DNA of 11,167 nt from DAIDJM01 sp964250215 (lineage in GTDB: Bacteria > Pseudomonadota > Alphaproteobacteria > Acetobacterales > Acetobacteraceae). The DNA lies in NCBI GenBank assembly GCA_964250215.1, contig CAXUEX010000095.1, forward strand, positions 1 through 11,167. Reading direction: 5' to 3'. Each line of letters opens with the position of its first letter. The first letter of the stretch is position 1. Below, one piece after another: positions 1 through 5,965 of the stretch. Under the pieces are notes generated by a model. The model was not told the DNA's origin. It ran no database searches and was given only the letters and a program-made list of their open reading frames with translations. Position numbers and translations under genes: made by a program.

Positions 1-428
1 GGCTTGGGCGGCGATGGTGGGGGCGGCCGCCACGTGACGATCTGCGCGTCCCGCCCGGCCGGCGGCGGGGTGTTGCCCGGGGCGTAGATATCCAGCACCA
101 GGTTGTTGCCCTGGCGCCAGATGCGGGCGGCGGCGTGTGGAGCGAGCGCGAGCGCAAGATCGTCGCCCAGCGCCTTCGCCTGCTGCACGTTCGGCGGCAG
201 ATGCGCGAGCCGGCCGAAGCCGCCGGACATGCGCAAATGGAGCGTGTCGCCCGATCGATCCAGCGCGTAGGCGAGCCTGCCTGGCGGCGAGACGACGAGC
301 CGGCCGAAGGCATCGTGCACGCCGGCGCGCAGGCCGATTTCCGCTTGCGCGGGAAGCGCCAGCCCCGAAGCGAGCGCCAGCAGGATCATGCTCCGGCGCG
401 CTGTTGCGATAAAGCAATAGAGATTCAT
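1..428 (-). CDS. Secreted protein of the flagellar cluster, N-terminal part (3' end outside window)
   Basis: I read 142 codons from the ATG at 428-426 down to the window edge with no stop, so the gene is truncated by the window. Residues 1-29 form a signal peptide: a short start, Arg11-Arg12, a hydrophobic stretch, then an Ala-Gln-Ala cleavage-type site. After it comes a small, mostly beta-like domain (about 30-117) with repeated hydrophobic strand patterns, then a proline-rich linker from about 118. The layout suggests an exported or periplasmic protein with an AMIN-like N-terminal domain. Large proteins of this kind, often carrying TPR repeats further on, occur next to fliM/MotE-type genes in Rhodospirillales as far as I recall, but no TPR is visible here. 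The start lies 7 bp after the stop of the MotE-like gene, with AAAGG just upstream, so the two are probably co-transcribed. The internal ATG at 389-387 would lose the basic residues. Function unknown. Confidence 0.72.
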   Translation of the reverse strand, partial: MNLYCFIATARRSMILLALASGLALPAQAEIGLRAGVHDAFGRLVVSPPGRLAYALDRSGDTLHLRMSGGFGRLAHLPPNVQQAKALGDDLALALAPHAAARIWRQGNNLVLDIYAPGNTPPPAGRDAQIVTWRPPPPSPPK

Positions 429-435
429 GTGGCCT

Positions 436-1080
436 TTACGGGGTTTTGCCGGGGTCGGTGGCCCGCGTGCGCAGTTCGGCCAGCATCTGCGTGGCGAGCC
501 GCGCGCGTTCCGGCTGCATCGCGGCCAGGATCGGCGCCGCCTTGCGTTCCTGCATCCTGTCCAGCACCGGCAGCAGCACGTGCATGTCGAGTGCATCGAA
601 GATTATCGCCGCATCGCGTGGCTTCATGGCTTCATAGACATGCACGAGCCCGGCCCAGTTGGCGCTGTCGTGCTCGCGCCGGCTCTGGTCGAGATGCTCG
701 AGCCGCGCCTGCAGATCGGAAAGTTCCTGCAAGCGCATGGCGATTTTGCGTTCCGCTGCCTCCAGCACAGCGCCGCGCTGGTCGAGCGCGACGGCACGGG
801 CATCGAGGGTTTCGCGCCGGTGCCGCAAATCCAGCAGCAGCCCGCGCTCGGCTTCGCTGACCGGTGGCGCCGCCGATGCGGGCACGGGCGCCCCCGGAAC
901 GCTCGGCGGCGGCATCGGCGAGGTCGCCACCGGATGCACCGCGGCCGCAGGCGCGGCGGAATTCGGCGTGCTGGCATCCGGCGTGCTGGCAGCCTGCACC
1001 AGGCCCACCGATTTCAGCAGCAGCACCGCGACCATCAGCACGATGCAGGCGGGCAGCAGGCGCGGTCGGGGGAGCGGCAC
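436..1080 (-). CDS. MotE-like membrane-anchored coiled-coil protein (MgtE-N-like C-terminal domain)
   Basis: This is a 214-residue product if it starts at the GTG at 1080-1078, one base after the stop of the upstream gene. Residues about 8-29 form one hydrophobic membrane segment after a Pro/Arg-rich start. Residues 31-75 are an Ala/Pro/Ser-rich linker. Residues 76-138 are a charged heptad-like coiled coil. Residues 142-205 carry a helical domain resembling the MgtE N-terminal fold, including the text YEAMKPRDAAIIFDALD. This architecture matches the MotE family; in Sinorhizobium, MotE is a chaperone for the periplasmic motility protein MotC. The position after fliM fits a motility role, perhaps in stator or basal-body assembly. 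The reading frame stays open upstream to 1443, but that part overlaps the DUF6468 gene in another frame and is not family-like. Family assignment is good; exact function is inferred. Confidence 0.83.
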   Translation of the reverse strand: MPLPRPRLLPACIVLMVAVLLLKSVGLVQAASTPDASTPNSAAPAAAVHPVATSPMPPPSVPGAPVPASAAPPVSEAERGLLLDLRHRRETLDARAVALDQRGAVLEAAERKIAMRLQELSDLQARLEHLDQSRREHDSANWAGLVHVYEAMKPRDAAIIFDALDMHVLLPVLDRMQERKAAPILAAMQPERARLATQMLAELRTRATDPGKTP

Positions 1081-1081
1081 G

Positions 1082-1546
1082 TCAGGCGCCCGCCCGCAAA
1101 GCGCGCAGCAGATCGCGCTCCGCCTGGCTGCGCAGCTTCGGCACACCGGCTTCGGCCAAATCCGGCGAAGGCGCTCCCCGCATGGGCGGCGCCGGCGGCG
1201 AGAACGCCATTTCCCCGAGCATCCGCGCTGAGCGGATCGCGGCTTCCAACCGTTCGGCGACGCGTTCGCCACGGTCGGTGATGAATTGCAGATCGTCGCG
1301 CAGCCGCTCAGATTGCTCGATCTGGCGGGCGATCTGCCGGCCGGCGCCTTCGGTCGCGGTGCGTAGCCTGTCCACGCCGGCCTCGGCCTGCCGGGTGCTT
1401 TCGTTGAAGCCGGAAACGAGCTGTTCCAGCACCGCGCGGTCACGCTTCAGCACGCCGAGCGCGCGTTCCAGCCGCAGCGCGTGGAACAGGGTTGCGGTCA
1501 GCAGCAGCACCAGTGCTGTTTCGATGACGAACTGCAAACCGCTCAT
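1082..1546 (-). CDS. DUF6468-type single-pass membrane protein of the flagellar operon
   Basis: The product has 154 residues. Residues about 5-22 are a hydrophobic membrane anchor, followed by a long charged helix (about 27-110) with coiled-coil character containing LERALGVLKRDRAVLEQL and FNESTRQAEAGVDRLR. The C-terminus is a variable Pro/Ala tail. It resembles, from memory, the uncharacterised alphaproteobacterial family DUF6468, which sits between fliM and a MotE-like gene in Rhodospirillales. Its role is unknown; the context suggests a membrane component of the flagellar motor. The stop at 1082-1084 is one base from the GTG of the next gene, so translation is probably coupled. The start is at 1546; its ATG overlaps the stop of a five-codon mini-ORF (ATGA), and a 12-bp repeat surrounds the start. 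Confidence 0.82.
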   Translation of the reverse strand: MSGLQFVIETALVLLLTATLFHALRLERALGVLKRDRAVLEQLVSGFNESTRQAEAGVDRLRTATEGAGRQIARQIEQSERLRDDLQFITDRGERVAERLEAAIRSARMLGEMAFSPPAPPMRGAPSPDLAEAGVPKLRSQAERDLLRALRAGA

Positions 1547-1566
1547 GCCTGGCGGCTCATGCCTGG
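1541..1566 (-). repeat. 12-bp direct repeat creating a second start codon and a 5-codon mini-ORF at the fliM/DUF6468 junction
   Basis: The plus-strand 12-mer gctcatgcctgg occurs at 1541-1552 and again at 1555-1566, a 14-bp period. On the minus strand each copy contains an ATG. The upstream copy (ATG at 1560-1558) opens a frame reading MSRQA and stopping at TGA 1545-1543, which overlaps the ATG (1546-1544) of the DUF6468 gene as ATGA. The fliM stop lies 7 bp before the first ATG. The repeat looks like a local tandem duplication of a start site. The extra ATG is not in frame with the gene. Whether the mini-ORF is translated is unknown. Confidence 0.6.
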
Positions 1567-1567
1567 A

Positions 1568-2557
1568 TCATGCGGGCGGCTCGGACGCAGCCGCGCCGTG
1601 CAGCTTCTGGCCGATGCGAACCGCAACGCGATCCTTGCGTCGCCCCACCTGCGCCTCGAACAACCGGGCACCACCGCAACGCACCTGCACCGGCGCACCG
1701 ACATGCGTGTTCAGCGCGATTCGCGATCCCGGCCGCAGATCCGAAATCTGCGCGAGCTGCATCGGCAGTTCGTCGAGCACAACTTCCAGCGTGATTTCGG
1801 TGCCCCAGAGCGCTTCGGCGAGATGCTGTTCCCAGATCGAGTCGCGGCCGAATTTTTCGCCCATGAATTGCTGCAGCAGCACCTCGCGCACCGGTTCCAG
1901 TGTGGCGTAGGGCAGCAACAGATCGATCCGGCCGCCGCGATCCTCCATGTCGATGCGCAGCCGGCCGAGCACCGCGGCATTGGCCAGGCGCGAGATGGTG
2001 GCGAAGCGCGGGTTCACCTCCAGCCGGTCGAAGCGGAACGTAACCGGATAGATCGGATCGAACGCGGCGGAGAAATCCGCCAGCACCAGGTGCACCAGCC
2101 GTTCGAGCAGGTTGCGCTCGATGGTGGTGTAGGGCCGCCCTTCGGGGCGCGCCGCGCCGGCGCTGCTGCGGCCGCCGAGCAGCACGTCGATCGTGGAATA
2201 GATCATCGCGCTGTCGATCACCATCAGCCCGAAATTGTCCCACTCCTCGGCCTTGAACACGGCGAACATGGCGGGCAGCGGGACCGCGTCGAGGTAGTCG
2301 CCAAAGCGCAACGAAACGATGCTTTCGATCGAGGCCTCGACATTGTCGCTCGTGAAGTTGCGCAGCGAGGTGGAGAGGATGCGCACGAGCCGGTCGAAAA
2401 CCACTTCCAGCATCGGCAGGCGTTCATAGCTGACGAGGCCCGAGCCTAGGATGCGCTGCATGCCGCTGACCGGGCCGGCGGCGGCATTGAAATTCAGCAG
2501 GCTGTGGATTTCGGCCTGGCTGAGCACCGGCGCGTCGGCATCCGCGGCGTCGCTCAT
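1568..2557 (-). CDS. fliM: Flagellar motor switch protein FliM
   Basis: The product has 329 residues, the usual FliM length. FliM forms the middle of the cytoplasmic C-ring with FliG and FliN and binds phosphorylated CheY to switch rotation. The N-terminal CheY-binding peptide is visible at 12-21 as LSQAEIHSLL (consensus LSQxEIDALL; here His replaces Asp). The FliM middle domain spans roughly 35-225, with SYERLPMLEVVFDRLVR at 43-59, DNVEASIESI at 71-80 and the LLGGR turn near 126-130. The C-terminal SpoA/FliN-like domain is at about 245-320 (WGTEITLEVVLDELPMQLAQ, then DLRPGSRIAL). It starts 37 bp after the fliL stop, and the ribosome site before its ATG is weak. Identity is secure. Confidence 0.97.
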   Translation of the reverse strand: MSDAADADAPVLSQAEIHSLLNFNAAAGPVSGMQRILGSGLVSYERLPMLEVVFDRLVRILSTSLRNFTSDNVEASIESIVSLRFGDYLDAVPLPAMFAVFKAEEWDNFGLMVIDSAMIYSTIDVLLGGRSSAGAARPEGRPYTTIERNLLERLVHLVLADFSAAFDPIYPVTFRFDRLEVNPRFATISRLANAAVLGRLRIDMEDRGGRIDLLLPYATLEPVREVLLQQFMGEKFGRDSIWEQHLAEALWGTEITLEVVLDELPMQLAQISDLRPGSRIALNTHVGAPVQVRCGGARLFEAQVGRRKDRVAVRIGQKLHGAAASEPPA

Positions 2558-2594
2558 GTAGCCGGGCGCCAGCGGGCAGCGGAACCGCGCGGCG

Positions 2595-3083
2595 TCATTC
2601 GACGACCATTTCGACGAACAGGATGTTTTCGATGCGGGCTGGCGCGGTGGCGATGGCGGCGCGCGAAAGCAGCGCCTCGCGCAGCCGATAGCTGCCTTCG
2701 GAGCCGCGCAGCTCTTCGGGCCGCATGTCGCGCAAATAGGTTTGGAACAGATCGAGCAGCCTTGGCATGGCCGCGTTCACCGGTGCGGGGTCCTGCGCGC
2801 CGGGCAGTTCCAGCTTGGCATGGAGCTTGAGGTAGCTGGGGCGCCGCCCGGGCACGTTCAGGTTGGTGATGATCTCCGGGATATCGATATAGCCGGGCGG
2901 CAGATCGGCGGCGGCGATCGGCTTCGGCTTGTTGCCGCCGAGCAGCGACGGAATTAGACCGCTGAACCAGCCGCCCGCGCCGGCCGCCGCCAGCAGCACA
3001 GGAATGGCCAGCAGCAGCTTCTTGCGGCCGCGCTTCGCGGCCGGCGGTTGGGCCGGGGTTTCATCCGCTTCCTTGCTGCTCAT
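2595..3083 (-). CDS. fliL: Flagellar basal body-associated protein FliL
   Basis: The product has 162 residues, normal for FliL. FliL is an inner-membrane protein that surrounds or supports the stator units, with its C-terminal domain in the periplasm. Residues 1-21 are a short cytoplasmic part rich in Lys/Arg, residues 22-44 a single membrane helix, and about 60-162 the FliL domain (YIDIPEIITNL at 65-75, then PSYLKLHAKLEL, and a helical end with EALLSRAAIATAPARIENILF). The ATG at 3083-3081 was chosen because a strong GGAGG lies at 3090-3094, six bases upstream, and because the frame continues open only as an artefact across gluQ-RS. It follows gluQ-RS by 35 bp and precedes fliM by 37 bp. Confidence 0.94.
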   Translation of the reverse strand: MSSKEADETPAQPPAAKRGRKKLLLAIPVLLAAAGAGGWFSGLIPSLLGGNKPKPIAAADLPPGYIDIPEIITNLNVPGRRPSYLKLHAKLELPGAQDPAPVNAAMPRLLDLFQTYLRDMRPEELRGSEGSYRLREALLSRAAIATAPARIENILFVEMVVE

Positions 3084-3118
3084 TGCCGGCCTCCGGCGGC
3101 GATCCTGGACCGGGCCGG

Positions 3119-3988
3119 TTAAAGAACAATCTCTGGCAGATCGCGCAGCCGAGCCAGCACGGCTTGCGGCGCCATGCCCTGTTCGCGCAATGCCGCGATG
3201 CTGGGGGCGCCGGCGCGCTTCGCGAGGCGTCTTCCATCCAAGCCGGCAAGCAAGGGATGGTGCGCGTATTCCGGGGCCGGCAAGTCGAGCAGCGCCTGCA
3301 GCAGCCGGTGCAGCCCCGCGGCGGGGCGCAGATCGGCGCCGCGCGTGACGAGCGTGATGCCCTGGGCCGCGTCGTCGAGCGTGGCGGCGAGGTGGTAGCT
3401 GGCCGGGGCATCCCGGCGGCCCAGCACCACGTCGCCGAAGGCTTCCGGCCGGGCTTCGTGCGCCGCGCCGGCCTCGCGCCAGATAAGGCTGGGCACCCTG
3501 CGGCGCGCCCGGGGCATGTCGAGCCGCCAGACATGCGGGGCGCCGGCGGCGATGCGTTCGGCCCGTTCGGCCGGTGACAGGAAGCGGCAGGTGCCGGGGT
3601 AGAGCGGCGTGCCGTCGGGCCCGGCCCGTGGCGCGCCATGCGGCGCCGAGGCGGAGGCCGCCGCTTCGCGTGCGATCGCGGCGCGGCTGCAGAAGCAGGG
3701 ATAGAGCAGGTTTTGCGTCCGCAGGTTTTCCAGCGCCGCCGCGTAGAGCGGCAGCCGGGTGGACTGGATGAGGGGTTCGGCGTCCCAGCCGAGTTCGAGC
3801 CAGGCGAGATCGCGCAGAATCGCGGCGGTGAATTCCGGGCGGCAGCGCGCGCTGTCGATATCCTCGATGCGCAGCAGGAAGCGGCCGCCGTTCGCGCGCG
3901 CCTTGGAGTGGGCGAATTGCGCGGCAAAAGCGTGGCCCGGATGCAGAAGCCCGGTGGGGCTCGGCGCGAAACGGGTTGCCGTTTCCAT
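3119..3988 (-). CDS. gluQ: Glutamyl-Q tRNA(Asp) synthetase (GluQ-RS)
   Basis: This 289-residue GluRS paralogue has the catalytic Rossmann domain but no anticodon-binding domain. GluQ-RS activates glutamate and attaches it to queuosine at position 34 of tRNA-Asp. Visible signatures are RFAPSPTG at 6-13 followed by the HIGH-like HPGH at 16-19, RIEDID at 40-45, and the zinc site Cys98, Cys100, Tyr130 and Cys134. YHLAATLDDAAQGIT at 198-212 and the KMSKS-like GRRLAKRAG at 252-260 follow. The ATG at 3988 puts the catalytic motif right at the N-terminus as in the family; AGG lies about seven bases upstream. The frame extends further upstream, but that sequence is unlike the family. It is the first visible gene of the minus-strand unit that continues into fliL, an odd partner for a tRNA-modification gene. 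Confidence 0.95.
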   Translation of the reverse strand: METATRFAPSPTGLLHPGHAFAAQFAHSKARANGGRFLLRIEDIDSARCRPEFTAAILRDLAWLELGWDAEPLIQSTRLPLYAAALENLRTQNLLYPCFCSRAAIAREAAASASAPHGAPRAGPDGTPLYPGTCRFLSPAERAERIAAGAPHVWRLDMPRARRRVPSLIWREAGAAHEARPEAFGDVVLGRRDAPASYHLAATLDDAAQGITLVTRGADLRPAAGLHRLLQALLDLPAPEYAHHPLLAGLDGRRLAKRAGAPSIAALREQGMAPQAVLARLRDLPEIVL

Positions 3989-4159
3989 GACAGACCTGTG
4001 AAAAAGCCGGGCGCGGCTTGCGGCGCGGGATGCGGTTTGCCATAAGGGCCGCGTTCTTTGGCGGCGCACAATACTCGTGGCCGGGCTGCATGTCCCGCAT
4101 TTGCGGCAGGGCAGCAAAGTGCAGCGAAGGTTTTGCGCTTCCTGGCATGGAGCGTGTTT
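3989..4159. other. Divergent intergenic region between gluQ-RS and the HNH gene
   Basis: About 170 bp separate the two divergent starts, so promoters for both the gluQ-fliL-fliM unit and the HNH gene should lie here. I examined both strands for sigma-70 boxes. TTGTGC with TTATGG on the minus strand is spaced about 20 bp, too far apart, and nothing better stands out. No clear sigma-28 or sigma-54 flagellar promoter was recognised. The only translational signal I trust is the GGAG at 4149-4152. Confidence 0.4.
4149..4152 (+). promoter_or_regulatory. Ribosome binding site deciding the HNH start
   Basis: GGAG at 4149-4152 lies seven bases before the TTG at 4160-4162, good spacing for a ribosome site. 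The in-frame GTG at 4154 is only one base away, too close. This is the main reason for choosing the TTG start. The next in-frame upstream candidate, TTG at 4058, has AAGGG nine bases before it but gives a non-family N-terminal extension. Confidence 0.45.
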
Positions 4160-4720
4160 TTGCCGGACGGCGGGCAACATTTTCCTGCGCTAGTCTTGAA
4201 TGCGGATTTCCGTCCGCTGTCTTACTTTCCGTTGTCGGTCTGGTCGTGGCAGGATGCGGTGAAGGCCGTGTTCCTCGATCGAGTCTCGGTGCTTTCGGAA
4301 TACGACACCGAGGTGCATTCGCCGAGCCTGGCCATGCGGCTGCCGAGCGTGATCGCGTTGAAGGATTACATCCCTTCGGCGCGCAAGCCGGCGTTCACGC
4401 GGTTCAACGTGTTCCTGCGCGACGCCTTCACCTGCCAGTATTGCGCGGAGCGATTCCCAACACCCGATCTGACCTTCGATCACGTGGTGCCGCGCAGCCG
4501 CGGCGGCCGCACCACGTGGGAAAACGTAGTGACCGCCTGCGGCACCTGCAATTTGCGCAAGGGAAGCAAGCTGCCTCGCGAATGCAAGATGTTTCCGCGT
4601 TTGAAGCCGGCGCAGCCCTCCACGTGGGAATTGCAGGAGAATGGCCGCGCCTTTCCGCCGAACTACCTGCACGCGAGCTGGCGCGACTATCTGTATTGGG
4701 ACAGCGAACTGGAGAGCTAG
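4160..4720 (+). CDS. HNH endonuclease, conserved alphaproteobacterial type
   Basis: With the TTG start the product has 186 residues, about the usual length for this family. It begins near the conserved FPALVLNADFRPLSY segment (8-22). The HNH zinc-finger nuclease core follows: Cys92 and Cys95 (CQYC), Asp107-His108 (LTFDHVVPRSRGG), Asn122 (WENVV) and Cys127/Cys130 (CGTCNLRKG). The C-terminal part carries FPPNYLHASWRDYLYWD at 165-181, also typical. Such proteins are cellular HNH nucleases of unknown biological role; this one lacks restriction or phage partners nearby. The frame stays open to 4058, but the extra Ala/Arg-rich residues do not look like the family. It is divergent from gluQ-RS, a neighbourhood I recall from other alphaproteobacteria, so I regard it as core genome. 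The start is uncertain among 4058, 4154 and 4160. Confidence 0.9.
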   Translation: MPDGGQHFPALVLNADFRPLSYFPLSVWSWQDAVKAVFLDRVSVLSEYDTEVHSPSLAMRLPSVIALKDYIPSARKPAFTRFNVFLRDAFTCQYCAERFPTPDLTFDHVVPRSRGGRTTWENVVTACGTCNLRKGSKLPRECKMFPRLKPAQPSTWELQENGRAFPPNYLHASWRDYLYWDSELES

Positions 4721-4734
4721 CCAGCCGCCGCTGC

Positions 4735-4756
4735 GGCAGCCCATTTCGAGGCTGCC
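4735..4756 (+). terminator. Hairpin just after the HNH gene, possible terminator
   Basis: A perfect 7-bp inverted repeat, GGCAGCC at 4735-4741 and GGCTGCC at 4750-4756, encloses an 8-base loop, starting 15 bases after the HNH stop. No T-run follows on either strand, so it is at best a weak or factor-assisted terminator between the convergent HNH and GlxA genes. The rest of the 4721-4900 gap contains no gene I can support. Confidence 0.35.
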
Positions 4757-4900
4757 CGTTATCCGTCGCCGATGCCGCCAGGTGCGAGATCTTTTATCTG
4801 CGGACCCAAACGTCAGCCTGCCGCTCCTGGCAGCCTGATCGCGGAACTCAACCCAGTTTCGATGCCGATGCTTCTACATCACGCCTCGGGACACAATCCC

Positions 4901-5845
4901 CTAAGCTGCTTTGGCTCTGAAGCGCTGCCGATATGTCCCAGGGCTCAATCCAACGATCCGATGAAAACGAGCACGAAATGTAACCGACGATTCGAAACCC
5001 GACCTCGTCGCAACCTCGTCGATTTTTATGCCAGTTGCTTCCAGCAGTTCCTGCGCGCGACGAACCCGCGCCTTGAGCAGCCATTGCAGCGGCGTCGTTC
5101 CGGTCTGTTCGTGGAAGCGACGGCAAAAAGTACGTTCGCTCATTCCTGCCCGAGCCGCCATCGCAGCCACGTCTAGCGGTTGGTCCAAACGCGCCAGTAG
5201 CCAGTCCAGGGTCGCGGCCAGGCTGCACTGGCTTTCTGGTGGCGCGTGACGGATGAACTGTGCCTGTCCGCCATCGCGGTTGAGCGGTGCCACCGCCAAG
5301 CGGGCTGCGTTGGCGGCAACCTCCTGCCCGTGGTCGCGACGAACAAGGTGCAGGCACATGTCGAGGCCGGCCGACGCGCCCGCCGAGGTCACCAGACGGC
5401 CCTCGTCGACATACAGCACGTCGGGCTCGACGATCGTTTCAGGATAGCGGCGCGCAAGCTCGCCGGCGGCGACCCAGTGGGTGGTGGCGCGCCTGCCGTC
5501 GAGCAGCCCGGCCGCCGCCAGCACGAACGCGCCGGTGCAGATGGACACAACCCGCGCGCCCCTGTCCCAGGCCGCCTGCAGGCTGGCGATCACCTGGGGC
5601 GCAATGAGCGCGTCCACATCCTCGATGCCCGGCACGATCACGGTGTCCGCGGCCGCGACCTCATTCAACCTGCCGGCCACGCGCAGCCCGAACGCACTTG
5701 CCCGCACGCTCAGACGCTCGCCGCAGACGCGGACGCTGTAGGCATGCGTTCCATCCGGCAGCCGCGCCCAGGAGAACACCTCGCAGGCAATGCCAAGGTC
5801 GAATGCGATGACGCCGTCGAGCGCCAGGACGGCAATGCTGTGCAT
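4901..5845 (-). CDS. GlxA/FtrA-type AraC-family transcriptional regulator with DJ-1/PfpI-like sensor domain
   Basis: The product has 314 residues, the standard length of this class. Residues about 1-175 are a DJ-1/PfpI-like amidotransferase fold. It begins with SIAVLALDGVIAFDLG and contains the nucleophile-elbow segment SICTGAFVLAAAGLLDG (101-117; Cys103) followed by RATTHW. Residues about 210-310 are an AraC-type DNA-binding domain with two helix-turn-helix units: LDVAAMAARAGMSERTFCRRF (224-244) and IDEVATRSGFESSVTFRARF (275-294), ending GLSPGTYRQRF. Such regulators normally sense small metabolites and often control adjacent genes. It is divergent from the DJ-1/PfpI enzyme gene at 5966, with 120 bp between and an inverted repeat in that spacer, so it is the likely controller of the 5966-9001 genes and perhaps of itself. 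Ligand unknown. The ribosome site before the ATG is weak. Confidence 0.93.
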   Translation of the reverse strand: MHSIAVLALDGVIAFDLGIACEVFSWARLPDGTHAYSVRVCGERLSVRASAFGLRVAGRLNEVAAADTVIVPGIEDVDALIAPQVIASLQAAWDRGARVVSICTGAFVLAAAGLLDGRRATTHWVAAGELARRYPETIVEPDVLYVDEGRLVTSAGASAGLDMCLHLVRRDHGQEVAANAARLAVAPLNRDGGQAQFIRHAPPESQCSLAATLDWLLARLDQPLDVAAMAARAGMSERTFCRRFHEQTGTTPLQWLLKARVRRAQELLEATGIKIDEVATRSGFESSVTFRARFHRIVGLSPGTYRQRFRAKAA

Positions 5846-5872
5846 GGAGGCTTTCGAGTCTGTTGCGTGAAC

Positions 5873-5892
5873 CGATTGGCGGAATCCAATCG
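5873..5892. promoter_or_regulatory. Perfect inverted repeat in the divergent promoter region, candidate operator
   Basis: CGATTGG at 5873-5879 and CCAATCG at 5886-5892 are exact reverse complements separated by six bases, in the 120-bp spacer between the GlxA-type regulator and the DJ-1/PfpI gene. The dyad sits 27 bp from the regulator start and 73 bp from the enzyme start, a plausible place for an operator acting on either direction. AraC-family regulators usually bind direct repeats, so the binder could be another factor, or the dyad could form an RNA hairpin in the regulator's leader. I could not define a convincing -35/-10 pair nearby. Confidence 0.45.
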
Positions 5893-5965
5893 CTTATTGT
5901 CGTTCCTGCCACTCCCTACCGCGGATTGCAAGGCTTACACAAAGCGGTATCGCAAGAGGTGCGCC

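Noticed and set aside
1081..1443. Upstream extension of the MotE-like frame
   Set aside because: It overlaps the DUF6468-type gene out of frame and does not look like a MotE N-terminus.
1481..2449. 322-codon plus-strand open frame opposite fliM
   Set aside because: It is His/Gln/Arg-rich antisense of a clear fliM gene with no domain or ribosome site.
2595..4148. 517-codon open frame that would extend FliL upstream
   Set aside because: The upstream part overlaps gluQ-RS in another frame; the true FliL start at 3083 has a strong GGAGG and the family N-terminus.
4888..4900. GGGA-CACAA-TCCC hairpin next to the GlxA stop
   Set aside because: The stem is only 4 bp with no T-run, as expected by chance.
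4721..4900. Possible small gene or gene remnant between HNH and GlxA genes
   Set aside because: Frames crossing this gap are continuations of shadow frames with no recognisable protein or ribosome site.
5246..5965. Long N-terminal extension of the DJ-1/PfpI frame
   Set aside because: It runs antisense through the GlxA gene; the GTG at 5966 has a good ribosome site and gives family length.
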